A stretch of DNA of 64,000 bases from Brachybacterium timonense (lineage in GTDB: Bacteria; Actinomycetota; Actinomycetes; Actinomycetales; Dermabacteraceae). This document shows positions 47,122-57,600 of the stretch, one piece after another. The notes beneath the pieces are model-generated. The model was not told the DNA's origin and did no database searches. It saw nothing but the letters and a program-made list of their open reading frames with translations. Each line of letters opens with the position of its first letter. The first letter of the stretch is position 1. Made by a program: the position numbers and the translations under genes. Where the stretch lies: NCBI RefSeq assembly GCF_900258505.1, contig NZ_LT984895.1, forward strand, positions 175,563-239,562, in the 5' to 3' direction.

Positions 47122-48146
47122 AACTACTGCTGATCGGCCTGGACGGTGTGCGCCTGGACATCGCCGTGCCCGCCGCGATGACGGCCCATCCGGGATTCGC
47201 TGAGCCTGACCACCCCGCTGACCCCCGGTTCGCTGCGGGCCCGCGCCCCGAGGATGCACCGGACATGCCTGAGCCGACGGACCAGCCTGCGGCCCCGACC
47301 CTGGAGCGGCTGTGGCGGGGCGGCGCGATCCTGCCGGTGTGGATGACCCCACCCACCGATTCGGGTCCCGGCTGGTCCGCTCTGCTCACCGGCACCGGTC
47401 ACGAGCAGAACAACGTGTGGTGGAACGAATTCGTGGGCCACCGCCTGGCCCGCACACCCGATCTGCTCACCCGTATCTGGGCGGCGAACCCGCAGGCCCG
47501 CACGTACGCGGCGGCGTCCTGGGATGCGCTCGTGGATCCGGGTGGCCCGGGTCCTGCGATCCAGCAGCGCCCCGACCAGCAGGTGGGTGGCCAGCACCAG
47601 ATCTTCCACGCTCCCGACACCACCGACGGTGTCGCCGCGGCCGATCGACGCGTGACCGCTCACGCCACCTGGGTGCTGAACCATGAGGGCCCTGATGCCG
47701 CCTTCGTGTACATCGGGGGTGTCGACGAAGCCGGGCATGATCACGGTGCCGCCTCCCCGCACTACCGCGAGGCGATCAGCACGGCCGACGAGCATGTGCG
47801 TCGCCTGGTCAAAGCCGTGTCCGAGCGCTACGAGCAGCTCGGTGAGGAATGGCTGATCGCGGTGACCACCGATCACGGGCACAAACCCGAGGGCGGCCAC
47901 GGTGATGACGAGGTCGACGTGCGCCGTTCCTTCCTGGTGCTGCATCGGGTGGGCCCGGACAGGGCCGACGGATGGGCACGTGACGCCGTGGCAGACCGCG
48001 GCCCGCTGCGCGCCGAACAGGTGGCGCCGCTGCTGCTGGACCTGCTGGGCGTGCGCGTCGGCAGCTGGGACCCGGCCCATCCCGTGGGGGAGCGCACCGA
48101 TATCCCGTCCGTCGGCCCCACCCGGGACCTGCGCTACGAATGGTGA
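47118..48146 (+). CDS. type I phosphodiesterase/nucleotide pyrophosphatase-family protein
   Basis: This 342-residue protein belongs to the alkaline phosphatase superfamily. It has LLIGLDGVRLD (metal Asp), WMTPPTDSGPGWSALLTGTGH with a probable Ser or Thr nucleophile, IGGVDEAGHDHG and VTTDHGHKPEGGHG (metal ligands). It overlaps the GH38 stop as ATGA, so it belongs to the glycan operon. It has no signal peptide. It may remove a phosphodiester or phosphate from an imported glycan; that is inference. Confidence 0.85.
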   Translation: MKLLLIGLDGVRLDIAVPAAMTAHPGFAEPDHPADPRFAAGPRPEDAPDMPEPTDQPAAPTLERLWRGGAILPVWMTPPTDSGPGWSALLTGTGHEQNNVWWNEFVGHRLARTPDLLTRIWAANPQARTYAAASWDALVDPGGPGPAIQQRPDQQVGGQHQIFHAPDTTDGVAAADRRVTAHATWVLNHEGPDAAFVYIGGVDEAGHDHGAASPHYREAISTADEHVRRLVKAVSERYEQLGEEWLIAVTTDHGHKPEGGHGDDEVDVRRSFLVLHRVGPDRADGWARDAVADRGPLRAEQVAPLLLDLLGVRVGSWDPAHPVGERTDIPSVGPTRDLRYEW

Positions 48147-48225
48147 TCCCGCGGTGCATCGCGCCGGCCCGGCATGAACCGGGCCATGCACGCGCGGCAA
48201 GGCGCCCACATGCCACAGTGGGGGC

Positions 48226-50010
48226 GTGAGCACCCCACCCCTGCAGCGCACCTATGCGGCAGCCGTCCCTGAGCTGTCCACACCCCACCACGCTGATCGG
48301 CCGCCGCAGCCGCAGATCGTGCAGCTGAACGAGCAGCTCGCCCAGGAGCTCGGTCTCGACGTGGACTGGCTGCACAGCCCCGCAGGTATCGCCCTGCTCA
48401 CCGGGCAGCTCGACGCCGACGGCCGCCCGCTGGATCCCCAGCGGGAGCCGGAACGCTCCTCTGCAGAACCTCGCCCCGTAGAACGCGGCGCCGCAGTGTC
48501 AGCAGACGCCACCGACGCTTCCGCATCAGCCACGGCGTTCACCACCGCCCAGGCCTATGCCGGCCACCAGTTCGGGCAGCCCGCACCCGTGCTCGGCGAC
48601 GGTCGTGCCGTGCTACTGGGAGAGCTCATCGACACCCACGGGCAACGTCAGGACCTGCACCTCAAGGGCTGCGGCCGCACCCCGTTCTCCCGGCCCGGTT
48701 CCGATGGGAAAGCACCGCTCGGTCCGATGCTGCGCGAGCTCGTGATCGGCGAGTCCCTGCACGCCCTGCGCGTACCCACCTCCCGCATCCTCGCGGTGCT
48801 CACCACCGGTGAGCGGATCCGTCCTCGACGTGGCGTGACCCCCGAGCGCGGGGCACTCGCCGTGCGCGTTGCCGCCAGTCACCTGCGTGTGGGCACCGTG
48901 CAGTACGCGGCCTGGCACCACGGGCCCGCAGTGATTCGCGCCGTCGTCGATCAGGCGATCACGCGCCACCACGCGGCTGCAGCCGAAGCTGACGATCCGT
49001 CTCTGGCCCTGCTGGACGCGGTCGTGGGCGCTCAGGCTCGACTCGTCGCGACCTGGATGCTGACCGGGTTCGTGCACGGTGTGATGAACACCGACAACAT
49101 GACCCTGTCCGGGCAGAGCATCGACCACGGCCCCTGCGCCTTCCTCGATGCGCATCGCAGCGACGCGGTGTTCAGCTCGATCGACACCGGTGGCCGGTAC
49201 GCCTACGGCGCACAGCCGCAGATCGCCCTGTGGAACCTGTCCCGCCTGGCAGAAGCCCTCCTGTCCACGATCGGCCGCCCGGGACTGAATGACCCGGCTA
49301 CCGCCGCCGACGGCCAGGCCCCGGGCGCACGCCCTCAGCCTTCCCCGGCCGACGGCGAGCCGCCCTCACGTGACAGTGAACCGGACGCCCAGGCGATCGA
49401 GCGATCCATCGAACAGGCCACCGCGGTACTGGAGCACTTCGCGCCGCGATACCGGGCGGCCTGGATCCAGGGCATGGCAGCGAAGCTGGGCCTGCCCGAC
49501 CCGGGCCTCGACCGTGGGGCCGCCGACGCCATCGAGGCGCTTGGCGTCGACCTGCTGCAGATGATGGAGACCCACGGGCTCGACCACACAGCGACCTTCC
49601 GTGCGCTCGCTGACCAGGAACAGAACGCGACAGCCGACGACGCGGACGCGACCGATGCCAACCCAGGTAGAACCCATGCTGATCGTGACAGCACGGGCAT
49701 CACCACCCCAGGCGGCACCTCCGCCCTGCCTGATGTACTGCACGGCTGGCTCGAGCGCCTGCGCGCCCAGCGCGGCACAGGGCCTCAGGCCGACGCAGCA
49801 CGCGCAGCCATGACCGCGGTGAACCCGGTGTACATCCCGCGTGCTGCGCACCTCGACGCCGCATTGCGCGCCGCCGAGCTGGGTGATCTCGCCCCCGTGG
49901 AGCGTCTGCTCGAGGCTGTGCGCTCCCCCTTCAGCCACCGCCCCGACCTGGCCGATCTGGAGCTCCCGCCCCCGGATGCGCCGCCCACCGTCACCTTCTG
50001 CGGCACCTGA
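48226..50010 (+). CDS. selO: SelO (YdiU/UPF0061) protein AMPylase
   Basis: SelO is a pseudokinase-fold enzyme that transfers AMP to proteins. The 594 residues include AYAGHQFGQPAPVLGDGRAVLLGE, HLKGCGRTPFSRPGSDGKAPLGPMLRE and GVMNTDNMTLSGQSIDHGPCAFLD, the family core. The C-terminus TFCGT keeps the cysteine near the end where eukaryotes have selenocysteine. Two low-complexity Asp/Ala-rich insertions (near 70-105 and 460-495) make it longer than usual. CACAGT lies six bases before the GTG start, so leaderless expression is possible. Confidence 0.93.
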   Translation: MSTPPLQRTYAAAVPELSTPHHADRPPQPQIVQLNEQLAQELGLDVDWLHSPAGIALLTGQLDADGRPLDPQREPERSSAEPRPVERGAAVSADATDASASATAFTTAQAYAGHQFGQPAPVLGDGRAVLLGELIDTHGQRQDLHLKGCGRTPFSRPGSDGKAPLGPMLRELVIGESLHALRVPTSRILAVLTTGERIRPRRGVTPERGALAVRVAASHLRVGTVQYAAWHHGPAVIRAVVDQAITRHHAAAAEADDPSLALLDAVVGAQARLVATWMLTGFVHGVMNTDNMTLSGQSIDHGPCAFLDAHRSDAVFSSIDTGGRYAYGAQPQIALWNLSRLAEALLSTIGRPGLNDPATAADGQAPGARPQPSPADGEPPSRDSEPDAQAIERSIEQATAVLEHFAPRYRAAWIQGMAAKLGLPDPGLDRGAADAIEALGVDLLQMMETHGLDHTATFRALADQEQNATADDADATDANPGRTHADRDSTGITTPGGTSALPDVLHGWLERLRAQRGTGPQADAARAAMTAVNPVYIPRAAHLDAALRAAELGDLAPVERLLEAVRSPFSHRPDLADLELPPPDAPPTVTFCGT

Positions 50011-50013
50011 CCA

Positions 50014-50102
50014 CGGGGTTGCCCGAGCGTCAGGGATCCGCGGCGTGAGGGTGTTTACAGGGAGGCTCCTTCTCGGGGATGCCCGAGCGTCGGGGAGCCG
50101 CG
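50014..50102. repeat. 29-bp direct repeat between convergent genes
   Basis: A 29-bp sequence at 50014-50042 recurs at 50074-50102 with three mismatches, 60 bases apart. The shared core is TGCCCGAGCGTC, followed by GGGA and CCGCG. It fills the gap between selO and the convergent ABC permease gene and may contribute to termination. Confidence 0.7.
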
Positions 50103-50106
50103 ACCC

Positions 50107-51024
50107 TCAGTCGGCCTGCGCGCCGACGTGCTCGTCGGGCGTGCCGTTGTGCATGCGCCCACCACGTGCACGTCGCCCGCGCAGTGAGGACAGCACCCCG
50201 TGGCGGGGGCTCGCCACCCAGGCCAGCACGAAGCCGGCTGTGGAGACCAGCACCACGGTGCCGCCTGTGGGCAGATCCAGCGCCCAGGACAGGTAGATCC
50301 CCACGATCGCTGCAGCCGCACCGCTCGCTGCGGCCAGAGCCATCATCGGCACCACCCGTTCAGTGAGCAGCCGCGCTGTTGCCGCGGGCGTCACCAACAG
50401 GGCGAGCACGAGAACGTTGCCGATCGTCTGGATGCTCATCACCACCGCGAGCGTCACCAGCACGCTGAGCATCACGTCGAGCGCCAGCACAGGCAGGCCG
50501 ATCGCGGCCGCGTAGCCGCGGTCCATGCCCACGGCCACCAGGTCGCGGTGCAGCAGGGCGAGCAACGCCAGGATGCCCGCGGCGAACAAGGCAGAGAGCA
50601 GCACGGTGCGGTCGGGGATGCCGGTGATCGAACCGAACAGGAACGACTGCAGCGATCCCGCATACCCGGGGGCTCGGGACATGATCACGATGCCCAGGGC
50701 GAATGCCGCCACGAAGAACACCCCGATCACGCTGTCCTCCCGCAGCCGTCGGTGCTGCCCCACCACCGCGATGAGCACAGCCGTGACCACACCGGCCACC
50801 ACACCGCCCAGCAGCAGCGAGCCCTGCAGCACGAACGCCACAGCGATTCCGGGGAACACCGCATGCGCCACGGCGTCACCGATGAAGGTCATGCCGCGCA
50901 GCACGACATGCGTGCCCACCACGCCGCACACCACGGCGCTGACAACGCAGACGAACAGTGCTTTCGGCAGGAACAGCAGGAGTGGATTGGTGAGGTCCTG
51001 CAGGAAGTCCAGGGGAGTGAGCAT
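50107..51024 (-). CDS. anchored-repeat-type ABC transporter, permease (ABC-3 family)
   Basis: This 305-residue inner-membrane permease belongs to the zinc/manganese ABC-3 family. It has about eight helices, with THVVLRGMTFIGDAVAHAVFPGIAVAF near the N-terminus and TIGNVLVLALLVTPAATARLLTERV near the C-terminus, both typical. It is the last gene of the five-gene locus whose other members carry the actinobacterial surface repeat. Metal import is the family's known role; the substrate here is inferred. Confidence 0.9.
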   Translation of the reverse strand: MLTPLDFLQDLTNPLLLFLPKALFVCVVSAVVCGVVGTHVVLRGMTFIGDAVAHAVFPGIAVAFVLQGSLLLGGVVAGVVTAVLIAVVGQHRRLREDSVIGVFFVAAFALGIVIMSRAPGYAGSLQSFLFGSITGIPDRTVLLSALFAAGILALLALLHRDLVAVGMDRGYAAAIGLPVLALDVMLSVLVTLAVVMSIQTIGNVLVLALLVTPAATARLLTERVVPMMALAAASGAAAAIVGIYLSWALDLPTGGTVVLVSTAGFVLAWVASPRHGVLSSLRGRRARGGRMHNGTPDEHVGAQAD

Positions 51025-51147
51025 GAGTCCTTCTGGGGATGGAAACGAACGGTGGCCGACGGGGCATGCAGGCGGTGCACCACCTGGGGCGGGCGCCTGC
51101 AGCCGGACATGGGGGCGGGCCGGCCGGAGTCGGGGGCGGAGAAGAGG

Positions 51148-51936
51148 TCAGGCTGCAGCACGCACCATGCGCAGCAGCGGCGAGGCCGGGGAGACGTCGA
51201 AGGTGCGCATCCAGATATCGGCCTCGCGCAACGCCTCCGGTGGCCCGTCGGCCACCACTGTGCGGTTCAGAAGCGTGACCCGGTGGGCGATATCGAGGGC
51301 GTGCGTGAGGTCGTGCGTGGACATCAGCACGGCAACGCCCTGCGCGGCGAGACGTTCGAACAGCCGGGACAGCAGTTCCTGGGATGGCATATCGAGGCCG
51401 GTGAACGGCTCGTCGAGCACGAGCGCGCGCGGCTGCTGTGCGAGCGCCCGAGCGATGAGAACTCGCTGCCGCTGCCCACCGGACATCTCGCCCACGGGGC
51501 GATCCTTGAGATCCTCCAGTTCCACTGTCCTCAGCGCCCGGGCCACCGCCCGATAGTGGTCGGCTGACGGGCCACGCCAGCGGCTGATCCCGCGCACGGG
51601 CCCGAGCAGCACGACGTCGGCGGCGGTCACGGGAAAATCCCAGTCCATGTCGGTGCGCTGCGGCACGTAGCCGATGCCGCCGCGGCGTTCGACCCGCCCG
51701 GCGGTGGTGGACTGCAGGCCCAGCAGGGTGCGCACCAGGGTGGTCTTCCCGGCGCCGTTGGGGCCGAGCAGCGTGTGGATCGTCCCGGCCCGGACGGTGA
51801 TATCCACGTGGTCGAGCACCTGGCGTCCGCCCAAGGTGACGCAGATGCCGTGGGCTGCCAGCGGTGCCGGCGACTCATCCCGTGGGGTGTCCGGGGACGC
51901 CGAGATGGTGGCTGGAGTCCGTTCCTGCACGCTCAT
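51148..51936 (-). CDS. anchored-repeat-type ABC transporter, ATP-binding protein
   Basis: The 262-residue ATPase has Walker A LLGPNGAGKTTLVRTLLG, the ABC signature MSGGQRQRVLIARAL and Walker B ALVLDEPFTGLD. Its N-terminus begins about 30 residues into a disordered lead. The ATG overlaps the surface-protein gene by four bases. A 123-bp gap separates it from the permease gene, without a visible terminator. Confidence 0.93.
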   Translation of the reverse strand: MSVQERTPATISASPDTPRDESPAPLAAHGICVTLGGRQVLDHVDITVRAGTIHTLLGPNGAGKTTLVRTLLGLQSTTAGRVERRGGIGYVPQRTDMDWDFPVTAADVVLLGPVRGISRWRGPSADHYRAVARALRTVELEDLKDRPVGEMSGGQRQRVLIARALAQQPRALVLDEPFTGLDMPSQELLSRLFERLAAQGVAVLMSTHDLTHALDIAHRVTLLNRTVVADGPPEALREADIWMRTFDVSPASPLLRMVRAAA

Positions 51937-53012
51937 GCCTGCGGATCCGAGTCGTCCCAGGCCGCGGCGCGTGCCGAGGCAGATCGGCGACGCTGCACCA
52001 CGGCCGCGCCACCACCGACCACTGCTGCTGCTGCAGCGATGCCGCCCGCGATCAGAAGCGTGCCGGAGCCGCCTGCGTCCTGGTCATCATCGCCCTCCGC
52101 CCCAGCGGACGATGATCCGTCGGCGGCAGCGTTCGCGCCCCCGGCGCCGCCGTCGGAAGCGCCGCCGGGATCCGATGCCCCCTGCGTGCCGGTATCTGCC
52201 GCGCCGAGGCGGGCCTGCGGCCCAGTCCCGTCGGCCCAGGTCTCCTCGAGCGCGAGCTGCGGGTCGGTGTCGGTGCCGATGGCGAAACGCAGCGTGGTCG
52301 ATGCAGCGACGCGCGAGCCGTCCTGGTGCTCACCCTCGATCTCCAGATCGACCAGGTAGACACCGGGTTTCGTGAATACCCAGTTCGCATGCGTGTGGGT
52401 GTTCATCTCGACGAACACCTCTTGCGGTTCCGTGACTGCCGGATCCACGAGAACCTCCGGCGGCGCGAAGTTGCCGGGCTGCAGGAACAGGCTCACCTGG
52501 CCGGGGCCCTGGGCGCTGTGGAAGCGCAGACGCACGCCGCGCAGATCCTGGGCCACCACCGCCGGATCCTGCGTGTTCCAGCCCAGCCACACCACGCCCG
52601 GCACCTCGACCTGCGGTACCGACCAGACACGGTCTCCACCGGCAGCACCGGTGAAGGCGTACTCCTCGCCCTCGGGCAGCTCCAGCGCGCCTTCGTCGAC
52701 CACCCGCATCACGACATCCTCAGGGCGGCGCCACACAGGCGGGTTCGCGGTGTCATCGCGGGCGCAGGCAGTCCATTCGCCATCCAGCAGCAGCGGACCG
52801 AGGTCCACGTGACCGCGTTCGAGCACGGCATGTTCGCCCTCGATGACCTGCTCGTCGGAGCTGACAGTCTGCTCCAGGTTCGGGTCCTCCGGCGGTTCGG
52901 TCTCGGCACGCGCTGGGCCAGCTGTCGTGGTCGCTGCGCTGACGGCAGACAGGGTGAGGGCGCCGCCCAGCAGGGTGCGGCGCCGTAGCACGGGAAGGGA
53001 GGTGGGGGTCAT
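51933..53012 (-). CDS. secreted protein with one actinobacterial surface-anchored repeat domain
   Basis: The chosen ATG 53012 follows CAGGAGCC and gives a Tat-like signal (LRRRTLLGGALTLSAVSAATTTAGPARA). The 359-residue protein contains one repeat: GHVDLGPLLLDGEW, then AQGPGQVSLFLQPGNF, then THTHANWVFTKPGVYLVDLEIEG. This matches the repeat found with these transporters (TIGR03769-type). A Gly/Ala/Asp-rich linker and a transmembrane helix (GTLLIAGGIAAAAAVVGGGAAVV) with a basic tail end the protein, so it is held in the membrane. It probably works with the binding protein at the cell surface. Confidence 0.85.
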   Translation of the reverse strand: MTPTSLPVLRRRTLLGGALTLSAVSAATTTAGPARAETEPPEDPNLEQTVSSDEQVIEGEHAVLERGHVDLGPLLLDGEWTACARDDTANPPVWRRPEDVVMRVVDEGALELPEGEEYAFTGAAGGDRVWSVPQVEVPGVVWLGWNTQDPAVVAQDLRGVRLRFHSAQGPGQVSLFLQPGNFAPPEVLVDPAVTEPQEVFVEMNTHTHANWVFTKPGVYLVDLEIEGEHQDGSRVAASTTLRFAIGTDTDPQLALEETWADGTGPQARLGAADTGTQGASDPGGASDGGAGGANAAADGSSSAGAEGDDDQDAGGSGTLLIAGGIAAAAAVVGGGAAVVQRRRSASARAAAWDDSDPQA

Positions 53013-53034
53013 GCAAGGCTCCTGGGGTTTCGGA

Positions 53035-54609
53035 TCAGAGGCGGTCGTGGCGCCCGGCGGGGGTGCCGCCGAGGCAGCGGGCCAGCGAGTCGGCGTTGGC
53101 GCGGATGAGAGTCGCGTAGTCGGTGACGTGACGGGTGAAGGAATCGCCCCAGATCGAGCAGACCTGGACGTCAGCGAGCTGCGCGGCGTCCCGCAGCGAA
53201 TCAGCGGTGCGGCCAGCGGTGCCCTCGACGAACACGGCTGGCACCTTGAGGTCACGCAGGGTATTGGCGAGGCGCCGACGGTCCGCGATCGACGGCTCTT
53301 GGCCGGGTGACGGGGACACGGTTCCAGCGATCTCCATCCCGTAGCGGGACGCGAGATAGCCGTAGGCGTCGTGCGTGGTGACCAGGTCGCGATGCTCCTC
53401 GGGGATGGATTCGATTGCCGCCGTCATATACGCGTCGACGCTGTCGAGCTCGCGCAGGTAGTCCGCAGCGCGCTGGGAGTAGCCGGTACGATGCTCGGGA
53501 TCCAGCTCGATGAGATGATCACGGATCACCTCGACGTAGGCCTGCGCGTTGGTGACGTCCTGCCACAGGTGCGGGTCGATCTCGCCGTGCACGTGGCGGC
53601 CGAGCACCGCCTGCGGTAGCTGGTAGACATCCGATCCGGGCTTCGCGATGAAGCGGAAAGCGGGATCGGAGGGCACCGGCAGCAGGCTCCGCGGCGGCAC
53701 ATGGATGACGACCTCGTCCAGGCCCAGCAGCTGCGGCCCGTCGGGCGAGTCCACCCGCAGGGCGAGGCGACCGTCCGCGAAGTCCGCCGTGATGTCGGCG
53801 TGACCGGCGTCGATCACGCGTCGGTCCTTCAGCTCCGGAATGGAGTGCGGATCGGTACCGACCGCGAGCACGACCGTGCCGCGCAAGCGTGGACCGGATC
53901 CCTCGGCGCGAGAGGCCTCCAGGGTCATCCGCTGCACCCCGGCCTCCGTGAACGCCCAGCTGACGTGTGTGTGGGCATCCTGGGGGAGGAGGGTCTCGTC
54001 GGAGTCGTCGGTTCCGTCGGAGGAGTCGAACAGGCTCTGCGGTTGCCCGAAGGTGCCGGTCACGTAGCCGTGCAGGGCGCCTGGCCCTGCCGCGTCGGTC
54101 ATGCGCAACCGGGTCTGAGCGGCGCGATCCTTGGGCGCCGACGGGTCTTCGATCACGCGTAGCCCGAGCCACACCGACTCCAGGGATCGGTTCTCCACCA
54201 GCGGGATGATCTCGGCACCGCGCGTCGAGGCCTCTTCGGCCAGCGCCAGATGGTCGACGCCCGGGGCGAGGTTCGCGTCGATGGTGCGGATCAGAGACTG
54301 CTCTTCGAGCATGAGGTAGTTCGACAGCGCGAGATCTGCGTACGCGATGTCCCGAGCCGCTCGGGGAGACGGCTCGAAGGAATGTGGATCCGCGCCGTCG
54401 GGGACGAGGCTCGTGACGACGGCGTCGTCACCGGCGACGTTCCGGGCGAGGTCGGCGAGGATCCCGGTTGTCGTGATCACCCGCGGACGGGGATCGCCGC
54501 CGGCACCACTGGTGGTGCCGGGCAGGACGATCCCCGCCGCGAGGGCCGCCGCCGCGACGCACGCGATCAGCGCGCGCCGGGCGACGGCACGGTTCCCCCT
54601 GACTGTCAC
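53035..54609 (-). CDS. solute-binding protein with inserted surface repeat (anchored-repeat ABC)
   Basis: A ZnuA/cluster A-I metal-binding protein split by an inserted repeat. GTG 54609 overlaps the wall-protein stop as GTGA (524 residues). The hydrophobic N-terminus is a signal or anchor. The first half has VITTTGILADLARNVAGDDAVVTSLVPDGADPHSFEPSP with the metal-binding histidine. A surface repeat (AHTHVSWAFTEAGVQRMTLEA and GHADITADF) then interrupts the fold. The second half resumes with DPHLWQDVTNAQAYVEVI (second His) and VTTHDAYGYLASRYG. No lipobox is apparent. The type is known in actinobacteria; its substrate is not established. Confidence 0.88.
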   Translation of the reverse strand: MTVRGNRAVARRALIACVAAAALAAGIVLPGTTSGAGGDPRPRVITTTGILADLARNVAGDDAVVTSLVPDGADPHSFEPSPRAARDIAYADLALSNYLMLEEQSLIRTIDANLAPGVDHLALAEEASTRGAEIIPLVENRSLESVWLGLRVIEDPSAPKDRAAQTRLRMTDAAGPGALHGYVTGTFGQPQSLFDSSDGTDDSDETLLPQDAHTHVSWAFTEAGVQRMTLEASRAEGSGPRLRGTVVLAVGTDPHSIPELKDRRVIDAGHADITADFADGRLALRVDSPDGPQLLGLDEVVIHVPPRSLLPVPSDPAFRFIAKPGSDVYQLPQAVLGRHVHGEIDPHLWQDVTNAQAYVEVIRDHLIELDPEHRTGYSQRAADYLRELDSVDAYMTAAIESIPEEHRDLVTTHDAYGYLASRYGMEIAGTVSPSPGQEPSIADRRRLANTLRDLKVPAVFVEGTAGRTADSLRDAAQLADVQVCSIWGDSFTRHVTDYATLIRANADSLARCLGGTPAGRHDRL

Positions 54610-57600
54610 GCGATGCGCCGGCGCAGCATGGCCAGACCGCCGCCGAAGGCGATCAAGCTCAGGGCGACCAGGCCGAAGCCTGACGCGTCCGTGCCGGTGC
54701 GGGCCATCTGCCCCGCAGCGCCGCCGACGAGCTCGCACGGCTCACCCGCTTCGGTGCGGCCCACGACCTCCTTGACCATCGCCTTGCCGTCCTCGACGAA
54801 CACCTGGCCGGGCTTCGCCTGGTCTCGGGTGACGGTGATCTTCGACAGGTCCGCCTTCGCAGGGTCGACGGGCTTCGTGGGCTTCGACTCGGCCTGGGAC
54901 TCGCCCTTCGAGGCCGAGAACCACTTCTGGCCGACGACCTGGCCGAAGTTGCCGCTGGAGAAGACACCGACGTTGCCGGGGCCCTTCACGGAGACCAGCT
55001 CCATCGTGAGCTCACCGGTGGTGCCCGAGACGATCGAGTCGTGCATCGAGTTCGCGCCGAGCCACGGCACACCGTTGACCTGCGTGGACCCGATCATCCA
55101 CACGTCCTGCCCCGCGGGGGCGACGAACTCAATACCGGCTGGGGCCTTCGCCTTCCCGGCGTCACCCACCGCGAAGGTCAACGACGAGGGCGAGACCCAG
55201 GTCGGGGGAGCAGAACGGTCATCCTTGATGGAGCCGACGAGCTTTCCGCCCTGGAGCTGAGCACCGAAGTCGAAGTGGCCATTGCTGATGCCCGACGCAC
55301 CCGGACCGACCCTGAAGGTCAGTGTCGAGTTCGCGGAAGCGGTGTCGCCGTTCGTGGTCTTCACACTCTGGCGGATGGTCACCCGGTAGGTGCCGGGCGC
55401 TGAGAACACCCAGTTCGGGTGGACGTGGGTGGACTTCGGCACGGTGTAGGAGCCGCTCACCTTATGGGCGCCTCCGCCACCGCCGCCGCTCTCGGTGTTT
55501 CCACCGTTCAGGGCGGCGGAGAGCTCCTCAGCGCTGGCTGCACGGACCTCCTCGACGGGGCGGCAGACAGCCTCGGAGGGGCCCGGAAGCGAGCCACCCA
55601 GGCTCACGGAACCGTCGCCCGAACCGTCGGCGCTACCAGCCAAGTCGGAGCCGTCGGCCCCTGCACCGTTGTCCTCATCCGCGCCACCGGTGCTGTTATC
55701 GCCGGAGTCGGACCCGCCGGAGCCCTCGGTGCCTGCGCCAGAACCGTCGGTGGTGTCGTCGGCCTTGCCGCGGAAGGCATCGCCCACGGTGAAGGTGTAG
55801 GTCTGCGGCTCGGTAGCCACCTGTGTCCCGTTCTTGGTGCCCGTGGCGCGGGCCGTCACGGTGTACACACCGGGCTTGGTGAACGCCCAGTTCGCGTGGG
55901 TGTGCGCCGGGTAGGCCTGACGACGCACCGCACCGGCCGTCAGGTGGGTCGCACCCTTCTCGAGGACGGGCTCCATCGCACCGAAGGAATCGGTGCCGAA
56001 GAGGTGGATCTCGCCTGGCCCCTTCACGTCGGTGATCTCGATATCGATCGACGGATCGATGCCGCCGCCACGGGCCTCCAGGGTGTTCCAACCGGGCCAG
56101 AGAACATCCGGGTTCTGGCTCTGCGGGAGGTACCAGGCCTCACCGGCGGCCGGCCAGCCCTCCGGGATCTGGGTACGAGCAGCATCCTTGACGTGCAACT
56201 CGACATCCTTGGGCTGGTGATGCACGTGCTCACCGGTGACGTCCTCCGTGAGGTCGAGCGTCAGCGCACCGTCCTGCTGGCCGACGTTGAAGACGTCGGT
56301 GTGGCCCTGGTCCAGGATCAGACGCTCGCTGGCGGGAGCCTCGCCGTCCGCACCCGGGTTGGGGTTCTCGGGAGCCGGGTCAGCAGGAGCGGGCTGCTCA
56401 GGGGCAGGGTCCTCCGGTGTCGCGATCTCGCCCGTCCCGTTGCAGGATGCCTTCGCGGCTTCGTCACCGACAGCGAAGCGCGCCTCGAAGCTGCCGTAGC
56501 GGCTGCCGCCGTTCTTGCCCTGTGCATGGAAGGTGAAGGTCACGGTGTACTCGCCGGGCTGGCTGAAGAACATCGCGCGGTGGGTGTGGGTCGGATCCTT
56601 CAGGACGATCGACTTCTCTGCGCCATCCTTGCTCGACAGATCCACGGAGAACGCAGAGGAGCGCGAGTCGTAGTGGCCCACGGCCACCTGGCCGTTCTTC
56701 GGGCCGACGACGTCGTCCATCGTGATCGCGACGGACTCGAGCTCGGAGTAGTCGAGCTTCTCGGTGGAGAAGCCCGGCCAGGGAAGGTACTCATCCTGAG
56801 CCTCGGGCAACTGGTACGCGAGAGCAGAGCCCAGCGCATCGTGCAGCGCCGTGGTCGCGCCGGTGTCAGCGATGTCGGTCCGCGCAGCGTCAGGAACCAG
56901 CAGCGTCGGCTGGCCGCTGGTGAGGCGCAGCTTCTCCCCGTCCGGAGAGTCCCAGGTCATGTGGGTGTCCAGCACGCCATTGCTGGCGAGCGCGGCACCG
57001 ATGTCGAGGTGGCCGGCCGCGATGGGGCGGCACTCGCCGTCCGCAGGAGCGGGCTCTTCAGGAGCGGGCTCTTCAGGAGCGGGTTCTTCAGGGGCCGGCT
57101 GCTCAGGGGCCGGCTGCTCGGGAGCGGGCTGCTCAGGAGCCTCATCGCCATTCCAGCCCTCCGGCAGATCCGCCACCGGCTCGGTCATGTTCACGTGCGG
57201 GTAGGTGCCGCGGGGCAGACCCACCTGCTCATCGGTGCCCACGAGCCAGGAGACGGTGCGCTCGGGGGAGACCAGCTCCTCGCCGTCGACCGTGGTGGCG
57301 TGCACCTTCCACCGGGTGTCGTACGTACCGGCTTCGGTAAAGGCCCACGCGTAGTGGCCATGAGCGCCTGCGTACAGCTCGGTGGTGCGCAGCTTCGGGT
57401 CAGTGGAGGACAGCGTGCGCACAACGCCCTCAAGCTCGTTGCGGTAGACCTCCATGTTTCCGGGGCCGTCGACCCCGGTCAGCTCGAGGCGGATCGAATC
57501 CTGCTTGATGTTCTTGGGGAACTCGCCGGCGCCGAGTCCGGCCCACACCGGCGGCCATCCCCAGTACAGGTCCTGCGGCGCGCTCCAGACCACCGAGCCG

